Below, in pieces: positions 1-6,420 of a stretch of 6,420 bases of DNA (positions within the stretch are counted from its first letter, which is position 1; each line of letters begins with the position of its first letter). The notes beneath the pieces were generated by a model. It was not told the origin of the DNA and did no database searches. It saw only the letters and a list, made by a program, of their open reading frames with translations. The position numbers were made by a program, and so were the translations under genes. The DNA comes from Acidobacteriota bacterium (GTDB lineage: Bacteria > Acidobacteriota > Terriglobia > Terriglobales > Acidobacteriaceae): assembly GCA_003224785.1 (NCBI GenBank), contig QHZV01000125.1:1-6420 (forward strand), given 5' to 3'.

Positions 1-2505
1 GGCGAAGGCGGCCAGAACAAAACCGGCGGCACCTTCTCTGACGAACTCGGCATCCTGCGCACGCTCGAACTACTGGCTGCCGACAGATACTACGGCGTTG
101 AGCAGCGCTTCAGCCGCGTCGCCGATTTTGGATACTCGAAAACCGCCGAAGAGACTTTTCAAAAATGGGGCGGACATGATGTCCCGCTGGCTGATATCGT
201 GCGCGTGATTCGCGAATTTCGTCCTGATGTACTGGTCGCGCGTTTCTCCGGCACAGACAACGATGGTCACGGACATCATCAGGCATCTTCGATTCTGACG
301 CAGGAAGCGTTTCGCGCTGCCGGCGATCCCAAGCGCTTTCCTGAGCAGATCAAGGAAGGCCTGCAGCCCTGGCAGCCCAAGAAGCTCTACATCGGAAACG
401 TCTGCGGCTTCGGAGCTTCAACGTGCCCTGACGAAAACTACACTGTCAAGCTGAACACCGGTGAAGAAGATCCGGTGCTCGGGATGACATACGTGCAGTT
501 TGCCATCGAGGGACTGAAGCACCAGACCTCACAAGGCCTCGCAGATATCAAAGTTCCTTCGGGCCCACGGTACGCGTTCTACAAGCTGGCGGATTCGGTG
601 GTCCCGAACACGAAAGACGAGAACGGCCACGAGAAGGATCTGTTTGACGGGATTGATACGAGCCTAAGTGGAATTGCAGCGACTGCTAGAGACAGGCAAG
701 CCGCCGAAAATACCAGCAAAGCCGAAGCAGCCATTACTTCCGCGACGAACTCTGTTAATAAAGATGCCGCGAGTGTAGTCAGACCATTGCTTGCCGCCTT
801 GCAATTTCTAGACCCGGATAGCGTCATTCAGGATGAAAGCCCGTATGACGAAATTGCTCGGCTCAAACTCATTAACAAACAAATACAACTCCGCTCCGCC
901 ATTGATCTTGCGCTCAACGTTAACGTCGATGCATCTCTCGCTTCCCTGTCCTCTACCCTAAGAAATCACGCCATCCCGGCCATTTCTCCTGACCAAAAGT
1001 TCTCGATAAAAGTGGCGTTTCACAACGGATCGCCGTATCCGATAAGGCTGGACTCGATCGGTCTCGATATGAAGAGGTTTTACATTGGAGGCTTTGAATA
1101 CACGAACGCACCTACGATTAGCCCGAGGGAAAATTATGAACACACATTTGACTTGGTTTTATCCCAAGCGGGATACACCAAGCCAGGGATGCATCGAAAC
1201 GATCCCGGGCGTGACAGCTTCTTTGCGGAATACACTAAGCCCGGGATGTATCGAAATGATCCCCTGCGCGACAGCGTCTTTGTTGCAGGTCAGCCTTGGG
1301 TAACCACACTTCCATGTGCGGCAGGAACTCCGCCAACTGCACGCGTTAGTTACGAAGTGCTTACACCTAAAGATCACACGCAACGAGCGGGTAAAACGAA
1401 TCTGCCCGAGGCTGAATCTCTGGTCACGGCATCCGTTTCCGATACACAGGGGCAAAAACGCGAGCAGCTCGCGATAGTACCTGTTTTTTCCGTTAGTGTC
1501 GCACCCGGAAATCAAGTAGTTCCGGCAAGTACGCACAGTCCAACGACTGTACGAGTTCGGGTGAGTTCAAATGTAGATGGAGCTCCCGCCGGAACATTGC
1601 GGCTCGAAATTCCAAGCGGCTGGACAGCTTCGCCATTGGTCCAGAACATTCCAGCTCTAAATCGAGGTCAGGAACAAACGTTTGAGTTCGAGGTTTCAAC
1701 GCCACACCTGCAACAGGGAGACGTTAAACTCAGCGCCGTTCTCGATGCTGGCGGCAAGAAGTATTCCGAAGGTTACACTCTCGTAACACGCGAAGACCTG
1801 GGCTCTTTCTACTACTTCGAACCTGCTGTGCAACACGTCAGCATCGTGGATGTGCAAGTTCCGAAAGATCTGAAAGTCGGATACATCATGGGCGCGGGCG
1901 ACGACATTCCGAATGTGCTGCAGCAAATCGGAATGAATGTCACCCTAATTCCCGCCGAAAAAGCTGCTACAGAGAATCTAAGTCAATTCGGGACCATTGT
2001 TCTTGGCGTTCGCGCTTACGACACGCAGAAAGAACTGGTCGCAAGTAATAAGAAGCTGCTCGAATTTGTGTCCAATGGCGGAACGCTGATTGTGCAGAAC
2101 AACAACAGTGTCGGCGATTTCAATAGCGGCCACTTCACGCCTTACGATGCGAACCTAAGTCGGGCTCGCGTATCAGTCGAAGAAGCGCCGGTGCAGATAT
2201 TTGCGCCGGATAATCCCATCTTTCATTATCCAAATGAGATTTCGCAGAAAGATTTTGAGGGCTGGGTGCAGGAGCGCGGGCTATATTTCATGGACAAGTG
2301 GGACGATCATTTCAAGCCGCTGCTCTCGTGCCACGATCCGAATGAGCCGGACCAGAAAGGCGGCATGCTCGAAGCGAAGTACGGGAAAGGCACTTACATC
2401 TACACGGGATATGCATTCTTCCGGCAGCTGCCCGCCGGAGTTCCAGGAGCGATAAGGCTGTTTGTAAATTTGGTGAGTGCAGGGCACGCGGCTTCTGGCC
2501 AGTAG
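1..2505 (+). CDS. Large PIG-L/LmbE-family deacetylase-like protein, 5' end missing
   Basis: The reading frame is open from the first base and ends at TAG (2503-2505), giving 834 visible residues. The gene therefore starts upstream; the ATG at 199 is internal, because conserved family sequence precedes it. Visible residues 1-6 read GEGGQN, the conserved stretch that follows the zinc-binding HPDD motif in PIG-L proteins; HPDD itself lies outside the window. Residues 86-94 (DNDGHGHHQ) match the second zinc-binding histidine motif. Residues about 500-570 look like a beta-rich NEW3/NPCBM-associated domain, and about 621-830 like a class I glutamine-amidotransferase-like fold with no recognisable Cys nucleophile. 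Family members remove N-acetyl groups from amino sugars; this large multidomain form is often exported, but the substrate is unknown. Residues 392-429 contain a tandem duplication. Family assignment is firm; the substrate and the exact C-terminal domain names are inference. Confidence 0.9.
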   Translation, partial: GEGGQNKTGGTFSDELGILRTLELLAADRYYGVEQRFSRVADFGYSKTAEETFQKWGGHDVPLADIVRVIREFRPDVLVARFSGTDNDGHGHHQASSILTQEAFRAAGDPKRFPEQIKEGLQPWQPKKLYIGNVCGFGASTCPDENYTVKLNTGEEDPVLGMTYVQFAIEGLKHQTSQGLADIKVPSGPRYAFYKLADSVVPNTKDENGHEKDLFDGIDTSLSGIAATARDRQAAENTSKAEAAITSATNSVNKDAASVVRPLLAALQFLDPDSVIQDESPYDEIARLKLINKQIQLRSAIDLALNVNVDASLASLSSTLRNHAIPAISPDQKFSIKVAFHNGSPYPIRLDSIGLDMKRFYIGGFEYTNAPTISPRENYEHTFDLVLSQAGYTKPGMHRNDPGRDSFFAEYTKPGMYRNDPLRDSVFVAGQPWVTTLPCAAGTPPTARVSYEVLTPKDHTQRAGKTNLPEAESLVTASVSDTQGQKREQLAIVPVFSVSVAPGNQVVPASTHSPTTVRVRVSSNVDGAPAGTLRLEIPSGWTASPLVQNIPALNRGQEQTFEFEVSTPHLQQGDVKLSAVLDAGGKKYSEGYTLVTREDLGSFYYFEPAVQHVSIVDVQVPKDLKVGYIMGAGDDIPNVLQQIGMNVTLIPAEKAATENLSQFGTIVLGVRAYDTQKELVASNKKLLEFVSNGGTLIVQNNNSVGDFNSGHFTPYDANLSRARVSVEEAPVQIFAPDNPIFHYPNEISQKDFEGWVQERGLYFMDKWDDHFKPLLSCHDPNEPDQKGGMLEAKYGKGTYIYTGYAFFRQLPAGVPGAIRLFVNLVSAGHAASGQ
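1174..1287 (+). repeat. In-frame 57-base tandem duplication within the PIG-L gene
   Basis: Two adjacent 57-base units (1174-1230 and 1231-1287) encode 19 residues each. Both begin YTKPGM and contain RNDPxRDS; by my count 14 of 19 residues and 46 of 57 bases agree. Several differences are silent third-position changes, so the copies have been diverging under protein-level constraint and this is unlikely to be an assembly artefact. The segment lies in the linker between the catalytic domain and the NEW3-like domain. Confidence 0.9.
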
Positions 2506-2700
2506 CTTCTAGCCGGTGTCGAGGTGCGACCCGCTCATCCAGACGTCTGTGAGCCTTGAAAGGCGACGGCTTGCAGCCGTTGCGTAACTTGTCTTACGTC
2601 TTTCATCGGCGCGGCTGAAAGCCGCGCCCTTTCAAAGCAGAAAGAGATCGTGGCGAAACTGCTCGAAGGCTTTCGCCTGCTAGAACCGGGGGCCAGAAGC
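2491..2700. repeat. Inverted-repeat arms bracketing the PIG-L/permease gap
   Basis: GCTTCTGGCC at 2491-2500 is the exact reverse complement of GGCCAGAAGC at 2691-2700. Just inside, TTCTAGCCGG (2507-2516) pairs with CCTGCTAGAA (2676-2685) at 9 of 10 positions. The two arms therefore match in two blocks with 5-6 unpaired bases between. The left arm includes the last codons and the stop of the PIG-L gene; the right arm ends 8 bases before the permease ATG. This may be a small non-autonomous mobile element or degenerate AGAAGCT-type repeats; no transposase or clear target duplication was seen. Confidence 0.55.
2553..2638. repeat. Nested palindrome, potential three-way junction
   Basis: An outer stem pairs 2553-2563 with 2628-2638 (11 positions, one mismatch; core TTGAAAGG/CCTTTCAA). 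It encloses two hairpins: ACGGCT/AGCCGT at 2566-2571 and 2575-2580 with a 3-base loop, and a perfect 9-bp stem GGCGCGGCT/AGCCGCGCC at 2608-2616 and 2620-2628 with loop GAA. The last base of the second hairpin is shared with the outer stem, so the two compete there by one base pair. There is no T-run, so it does not look like an intrinsic terminator. From memory, similar GC-rich elements recur between genes in Acidobacteria; a REP-like dispersed repeat is the likeliest reading. Confidence 0.7.
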
Positions 2701-2708
2701 AGTAGCTA

Positions 2709-4193
2709 ATGTCCAACCTCTCCCAACCCGAGCAATCTCCCAATCTCATCCGCGGCATCGGCCTTGGCGGCGCGACCGCGCTGAACATGATTGACATGAT
2801 CGGCGTGGGACCGTTCATCACGATGCCGTTGGTGGTGGCCGCCATGGGTGGGCCACAAGCGCTGCTCGGCTGGATAGTCGGCGCAGTCCTGGCAATTTGC
2901 GATGGACTGGTTTGGGCCGAACTCGGCGCCGCAATGCCCGATGCGGGCGGATCGTATGTGTATCTTCGCGAAATCTATGGCCCCAAGCGCCTTGGCAAAC
3001 TGGTTTCGTTTCTTTTCATCTGGCAGCTTTCATTCAGTGCACCGTTGTCCATTGCATCCGGTGCGATCGGATTTGCGAAATACACCGCCTATCTTTTGCC
3101 CAATCTTGAAACCCAGTACGCCGCCCGCCAATGGAGTTTGCAAGTGCCGCTGCTTGGTGCTCTAAAACTTGGATGGGTAGTTGCCGGCACCACATTCTTA
3201 GCAATCGGGATTGTGCTGCTTGCGATGTTACTGCTGTATCGCAGAATCACTCAGATCGGACGAATTTCAAAACTGCTGTGGGTCATCGTGATGGCGACGA
3301 TTGTCTGGATTATTTTTGCCGGACTTACGCATTTCAATAGTGCGCGCGCATTCAGCTTTCCACCAGGCGCTTTCTCTCTCGGCAAGAATTTCTGGTTTGG
3401 GCTTGGTGCGGCCATGCTGGTGGCCACCTACGATTATTGGGGCGCTTACAACGTTTGCTTTCTGGGCAGCGAATTGAAGGATCCGGGGCGCACAATTCCG
3501 CGCGCGGTTTTGCTATCCATTTTGCTGGTAGCCGGTCTATACCTTCTGATGAACTTGAGCGTTCTAGGAGTTATGGATTGGCATGAGGTGATCGCCGCAG
3601 GCGGATCGAACAACAAGCTCTACGTGTTTTCGACTTTCATGCAGCGGATTTATGGATCATGGGCCGCGAACCTGGTCACGATAATGGTTATGGTGACTGC
3701 GTTCGCGTCAGTGTTCTCACTGGTGCTTGGCTACTCTCGGGTTCCATACGCGGCCGCGTTAGACGGCAATTACTTCAAGATTTTCGCGCGCGTGCATCCG
3801 GTGTATCAGTTTCCACATGTGTCTTTGCTGGCTCTCGGAGGAGTCAGCATGTTATTTTGCTTTTTTCCACTGGCCGACGTAATCGCGGCGCTGGTGGTCA
3901 TTCGCATTCTTCTGCAATTTATTCTTCAGGCAGTTGGGGTCATCGTACTTCGCATTCGCAGGCCAGACCTTTCGCGCCCTTTCCGAATGTGGCTGTATCC
4001 GCTACCCGCAATTCTGGCTTTTCTGGGATTCGCCTATATCGTAATCAGGCGGCACGATGCGCTCAAACAAGTTCGCTATGCAGCGGTGATCCTCATCGCC
4101 GGCCTCATTATTTATGCCGTGCGTGCTTTCCATAATCGAGAGTGGCCGTTCTCCCCGCCGCTCGCTTCTCCTGCTGAAATTCAGGCAAGCTGA
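2709..4193 (+). CDS. APC-superfamily amino-acid-type permease
   Basis: This 494-residue protein is of usual length for the APC superfamily and has about 12 hydrophobic membrane segments. The unwound helix 1 motif appears as GVGPF (residues 32-36). Helix 2 and the following loop carry AELGAAMPDAGGSYVYLRE (70-88), a hallmark of bacterial amino acid/polyamine permeases. Helix 6 ends in GSELKDPGRTIPRA (253-266), the conserved GExxDPxRxIPRA region; GYSRVPYAAALDG (341-353) and RRPDLSRPFR (417-426) match further family signatures. It should sit in the inner membrane as a secondary carrier, probably for amino acids or amines, but the substrate cannot be read from sequence. An in-frame TAG at 2703-2705 limits the start to this ATG or later; no strong Shine-Dalgarno is seen. 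The stop codon overlaps the next start by one base (TGATG), suggesting co-transcription and coupled translation. Confidence 0.92.
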   Translation: MSNLSQPEQSPNLIRGIGLGGATALNMIDMIGVGPFITMPLVVAAMGGPQALLGWIVGAVLAICDGLVWAELGAAMPDAGGSYVYLREIYGPKRLGKLVSFLFIWQLSFSAPLSIASGAIGFAKYTAYLLPNLETQYAARQWSLQVPLLGALKLGWVVAGTTFLAIGIVLLAMLLLYRRITQIGRISKLLWVIVMATIVWIIFAGLTHFNSARAFSFPPGAFSLGKNFWFGLGAAMLVATYDYWGAYNVCFLGSELKDPGRTIPRAVLLSILLVAGLYLLMNLSVLGVMDWHEVIAAGGSNNKLYVFSTFMQRIYGSWAANLVTIMVMVTAFASVFSLVLGYSRVPYAAALDGNYFKIFARVHPVYQFPHVSLLALGGVSMLFCFFPLADVIAALVVIRILLQFILQAVGVIVLRIRRPDLSRPFRMWLYPLPAILAFLGFAYIVIRRHDALKQVRYAAVILIAGLIIYAVRAFHNREWPFSPPLASPAEIQAS

Positions 4194-5461
4194 TGGCAGA
4201 ATCCGTCAATGCTCCCATCCCCCATATAACTAGTGGCTCTGCCTGGGACCCGTTGCGTGAACCGCTGTTCCGCTCGCTCTGGTTTGCCGCGGTCATTTCT
4301 TATACCGGCACGTGGATGCAAAACGTCGGGGCAGGCTGGCTGATGACGCAGCTCACCATGGATCCGTTCAGAGTTGGATTAGTGCAGGCCGCAACAACCT
4401 TGCCGGTTTTCCTGGTGATTCTGCCGGCGGGCGCTCTCGCGGATATGGTGGACCGCCGCCGTTTTTTGCTGATCACACAGGCGTGGATGGTCGTCGCCGC
4501 AGGACTGCTCGGAATTTTCACGCTGCTCGGCTACATCACCCCGTGGACATTGTTGCTGTTCACGTTCCTGCTGGGAATCGGCGCAGTGATGAATGATCCG
4601 GCTTGGCAGGCGATTACGCCAGAAGTTGTTTGCCGCGAAAACCACATGCCGGCGGTTGCACTGAACTCGGTAGGATTCAACGTCGCACGCGCGGTAGGCC
4701 CGGCACTCGGGGGACTAGTGATTGCCGCGACCAATTCCGGCGTAGCGTTTCTGATGAATGCGGCCTCATTTTTTGGCGTGATCTTTTTTCTGTATCGCTG
4801 GCGACGGCCGCACTTCGAACATTCCGAAACCGGAAGGGTCTTTGATTCGATGCGGGCCGGCTTTCGCTATGTGCGTTCGGATCCCATTAGTCATTGTGTC
4901 CTGGTCCGCAGCGGCGCATTCAGCCTGGCTGCCAGCGCTTTACTTGCGCTGCTGCCGCTGATTGCCCGCACCAGCTGCGAGTACGGGGCCACGGGATATG
5001 GAATGCTGCTGGGCTCATTCGGATTGGGTGCGCTCGCGGGAGCCGCCTTGCTTCCGCGCATGCGTACGCTTTATTCGGTGGACGGCGTGGTCGGCGCCGC
5101 CATTGTTTTGTTTGCGGCTATGACTTTCGCTGCAGGCCGCGTGCACATCTTTCACTGGCTGACCATTGTCCTGTTCCTGAGCGGCGCGGCATGGATTGCC
5201 ATTCTCGCCTGCCTCAACGTCGCAGCTCAAACCATGTCGCCGCCATGGATGCGGGCACGCGCGCTCTCTATGTATTTGCTGGTACTCCAGGGCGGAATGG
5301 CCATCGGCAGCGCAACATGGGGAGCGCTGGCGACAAAGATCGGTATCCCGAATACAATGCTCTGTTCCGCAATAACTTTAATTCTGGGCTTGCTTACGGT
5401 CCGGCGCTATCGGCTGACAGTACGAGAGTTGGAACTTGCGCCTGCCGTAGTCAGGGATTGA
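4193..5461 (+). CDS. MFS transporter, EntS/MFS_3-like exporter
   Basis: This 422-residue, 12-helix-type membrane protein has the MFS motif A after helix 2 (GALADMVDRRR, residues 80-90). The blocks WMQNVGAGWLM (41-51), DPAWQAITPEVV (135-146), LNSVGFNVARAVGPALGG (157-174) and QGGMAIGSATWG (366-377) fit the MFS_3 group, which includes the enterobactin exporter EntS. It is probably a proton-coupled inner-membrane exporter of a small molecule; the substrate is unknown and no siderophore genes are nearby. It ends soon after the last helix (LELAPAVVRD), whereas many MFS_3 proteins, as I remember, continue with a soluble C-terminal extension of roughly 100 residues. The ATG overlaps the permease stop by one base; a weak AGG lies 7 bases upstream at 4183-4185. 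Confidence 0.92.
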   Translation: MAESVNAPIPHITSGSAWDPLREPLFRSLWFAAVISYTGTWMQNVGAGWLMTQLTMDPFRVGLVQAATTLPVFLVILPAGALADMVDRRRFLLITQAWMVVAAGLLGIFTLLGYITPWTLLLFTFLLGIGAVMNDPAWQAITPEVVCRENHMPAVALNSVGFNVARAVGPALGGLVIAATNSGVAFLMNAASFFGVIFFLYRWRRPHFEHSETGRVFDSMRAGFRYVRSDPISHCVLVRSGAFSLAASALLALLPLIARTSCEYGATGYGMLLGSFGLGALAGAALLPRMRTLYSVDGVVGAAIVLFAAMTFAAGRVHIFHWLTIVLFLSGAAWIAILACLNVAAQTMSPPWMRARALSMYLLVLQGGMAIGSATWGALATKIGIPNTMLCSAITLILGLLTVRRYRLTVRELELAPAVVRD

Positions 5462-5491
5462 AGTCCTTGGTGGAAACTAAAACTACACATC

Positions 5492-5496
5492 AGGAG
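5492..5496 (+). promoter_or_regulatory. Shine-Dalgarno of the DinB-like gene
   Basis: AGGAG lies 7 bases before the ATG at 5504. It is the best ribosome binding site in the window and fixes that start, which also yields a full signal peptide. The 42-base gap after the MFS gene shows no evident promoter, which favours read-through transcription. Confidence 0.8.
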
Positions 5497-5503
5497 CGTT
5501 TCA

Positions 5504-6076
5504 ATGGTGAAGTCGAAGATCGTGTTAGGGGCTTTTGTACTTTGTTGTTCTATGGTTTCGCTGGGGCAAGCGCCTTCGCTTCCGCCAGCGAAAACTCCAG
5601 GAGACGCCCTCAGTGGGCTCTTGTACATCGTGGAGAGTGAATTTGTTGGCGCTGCCGATGCAATGCCGGAAGACAAGTATTCATTCGCCCCTACAAATGG
5701 CGAGTTCAAAGGCGTCCGAACTTTCGCAGAACAGGTAAAGCACGTCGCCGCGGTGAATTACGTTTTCGGGTCGGCAGTTTTGGGCGAGAAGCCACCGGTA
5801 GATACGGGCGGCGAAAGTGGACCGGACTCGATCAAGAGCAAAGCCGAAATCATGAAGTTCCTGAAGGACTCGTTTGTGTACCTTCACAAATCGCTGAGTT
5901 CCATCACGGCTAGTAATGAATTAGATCAGCTAGCGCTCTTTGATGGGCAATTAAAAGCAGCGCGACGCGGTGTTGGCGCGTTCTCGTGCACCCATCCCAT
6001 GGACCATTATGGCCAGATCGTGGAATATCTCCGGATGAATGGAATCGTTCCTCCGGCAAGCCGTCCGCAGAAATAA
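5504..6076 (+). CDS. Exported DinB-like four-helix metal-binding protein
   Basis: This 190-residue protein begins with a signal peptide: KSK near the N-terminus, a hydrophobic core (residues 6-20) and a likely cleavage site around GQA (21-23). No proper lipobox is seen, so a periplasmic location is most likely. The mature part fits the DinB/YfiT superfamily, which folds as four helices with a His-triad metal site. Candidate ligands are H80 (in EQVKHVAAVNY) and H164/H168 (HPMDHYGQIVEYLRMNG), matching the family's H...HxxxH arrangement and the HxGQxxxxLRxxG-like end. DinB members include thiol S-transferases and many proteins of unknown role; the export signal makes a cytosolic thiol-transferase role unlikely here. 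The gene lies 42 bases after the MFS gene and is probably the last gene of that operon. A long palindrome begins 1 base past the stop codon. Confidence 0.87.
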   Translation: MVKSKIVLGAFVLCCSMVSLGQAPSLPPAKTPGDALSGLLYIVESEFVGAADAMPEDKYSFAPTNGEFKGVRTFAEQVKHVAAVNYVFGSAVLGEKPPVDTGGESGPDSIKSKAEIMKFLKDSFVYLHKSLSSITASNELDQLALFDGQLKAARRGVGAFSCTHPMDHYGQIVEYLRMNGIVPPASRPQK

Positions 6077-6077
6077 T

Positions 6078-6170
6078 AAAACTGAGCCACGGATCTGCGC
6101 GCTCTACACGGAGCGAATCGATTCTCATTAAAATCCGTGAAAATCCGCGTGAAATCCGTGGCCAGTTTTT
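6078..6170. repeat. Long imperfect palindrome with triple AAATCCGTG repeat, possible terminator
   Basis: AAAACTGAGCCACGGAT (6078-6094) pairs with ATCCGTGGCCAGTTTT (6154-6169): 16 base pairs with a single bulged A at 6085. The right arm runs into T5 (6166-6170), so on the + strand it could work as a terminator for the upstream operon, although the 59-base interior is long for one. Inside, CACGGA (6107-6112) can pair with TCCGTG (6134-6139). Three near-identical units follow one another: AAATCCGTG (6131-6139), AAATCCGCGTG (6141-6151) and AAATCCGTG (6152-6160). From memory, phrases such as ATCCGTGAAAATCCGTGGC recur between genes in many environmental bacteria, so this is probably a dispersed repeat. 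Confidence 0.75.
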
Positions 6171-6420
6171 GAATTCCGCCGCAACCTTCGTGCCAACTAT
6201 TTTGCCACTGCCCCTTGCGCAGCGGCGGCAGTTTCACTTAGCATCCGTGATGAAAGCCGACCTGCGGGTTTGGTGATGGCGGTAACCGATTTTTGAACCA
6301 ATGCTTGAATGAACGGGGCCCGACTCGAAATTTGATCCGGTGTGCCATGCTCCGCCATGCGGAGACGCCTAAAGGGTCTCGGAGGGTCCCATACGTCTTA
6401 CCGACGGTTCATTCTCGGCC
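6171..6420. other. Non-coding region without a supported gene
   Basis: Neither strand shows an ORF with a start, ribosome binding site and recognisable protein. Short structures present are a 6-bp stem ACTGCC/GGCAGT (6207-6212 with 6227-6232), a direct repeat GCCATGC (6344-6350 and 6354-6360), a 5-bp hairpin CTCCG/CGGAG (6350-6354 with 6360-6364) and an overlapping stem GAGAC/GTCTC (6362-6366 with 6376-6380). The last two share bases 6362-6364 and so exclude each other. No known riboswitch consensus was recognised. It may be the edge of a dispersed repeat or a leader of a gene beyond the window. Confidence 0.5.

Noticed and set aside
199..2505. Start of the PIG-L gene at the ATG at 199
   Set aside because: Conserved family sequence (GEGGQN and following) is in frame before this ATG back to base 1, so the gene begins upstream of the window.
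2553..2638. Intrinsic terminator of the PIG-L gene
   Set aside because: Stable hairpins are present but no T-run follows either of them.
2603..2845. Minus-strand 80-codon open frame over the palindrome and permease start
   Set aside because: Its C-terminal part is just translation of the intergenic palindrome and the rest is antisense to the permease.
3659..4135. 158-codon + strand open frame inside the permease gene
   Set aside because: It lies wholly within the permease in another frame and has no recognisable domain or ribosome binding site.
4894..5640. Long + strand open frame spanning the MFS and DinB genes
   Set aside because: It overlaps both well-supported genes in another frame, its translation is rich in Arg, Cys and Gly typical of a shadow frame, and no family is recognisable.
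6256..6363. Possible minus-strand small protein of about 36 residues
   Set aside because: It is short, lacks a convincing ribosome binding site and resembles no family I can name; it may be translated repeat sequence.
6341..6390. Known riboswitch
   Set aside because: I compared it by eye with glycine, TPP, SAM, cobalamin, fluoride and c-di-GMP signatures and found no match.

Overview
The window looks like chromosomal DNA from an acidobacterium of the Terriglobia/Koribacter type. This rests on the kind of proteins present (a very large PIG-L/LmbE-type protein, an exported DinB-like protein, APC and MFS_3-type carriers), the moderate GC content, and intergenic palindromes of a style I remember from Acidobacteria. 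No rRNA or other marker gene is present, so the assignment is inference.

Layout, all on the + strand. Positions 1-2505 hold the 3' part (834 codons) of a large multidomain PIG-L family deacetylase-like protein whose N-terminus lies upstream of the window. Positions 2506-2708 are a non-coding gap packed with inverted repeats. Positions 2709-6076 hold three close genes: an APC-superfamily permease (2709-4193), an MFS exporter of the EntS/MFS_3 type (4193-5461, overlapping the permease by one base), and a small exported DinB-like metal-binding protein (5504-6076, 42 bases downstream with a good Shine-Dalgarno). These three are probably one transcription unit. Directly after the DinB stop codon lies a long imperfect palindrome ending in T5 (6078-6170), followed by 250 bases with no convincing gene.

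How the genes work together is not evident. The two carriers probably move small organic molecules (amino-acid-like uptake and drug or siderophore-like efflux by family), but no substrate can be read from sequence. PIG-L and DinB families both contain enzymes of low-molecular-weight thiol metabolism, but the forms seen here (a giant, probably exported PIG-L protein and a DinB with a signal peptide) do not look like those cytosolic enzymes.

No clearly new biological system was found. The points most worth a second look are an in-frame 57-base tandem duplication inside the PIG-L gene, the nested inverted repeats between the first two genes (whose left arm contains the PIG-L stop codon), and the palindrome with triple repeat after the last gene.
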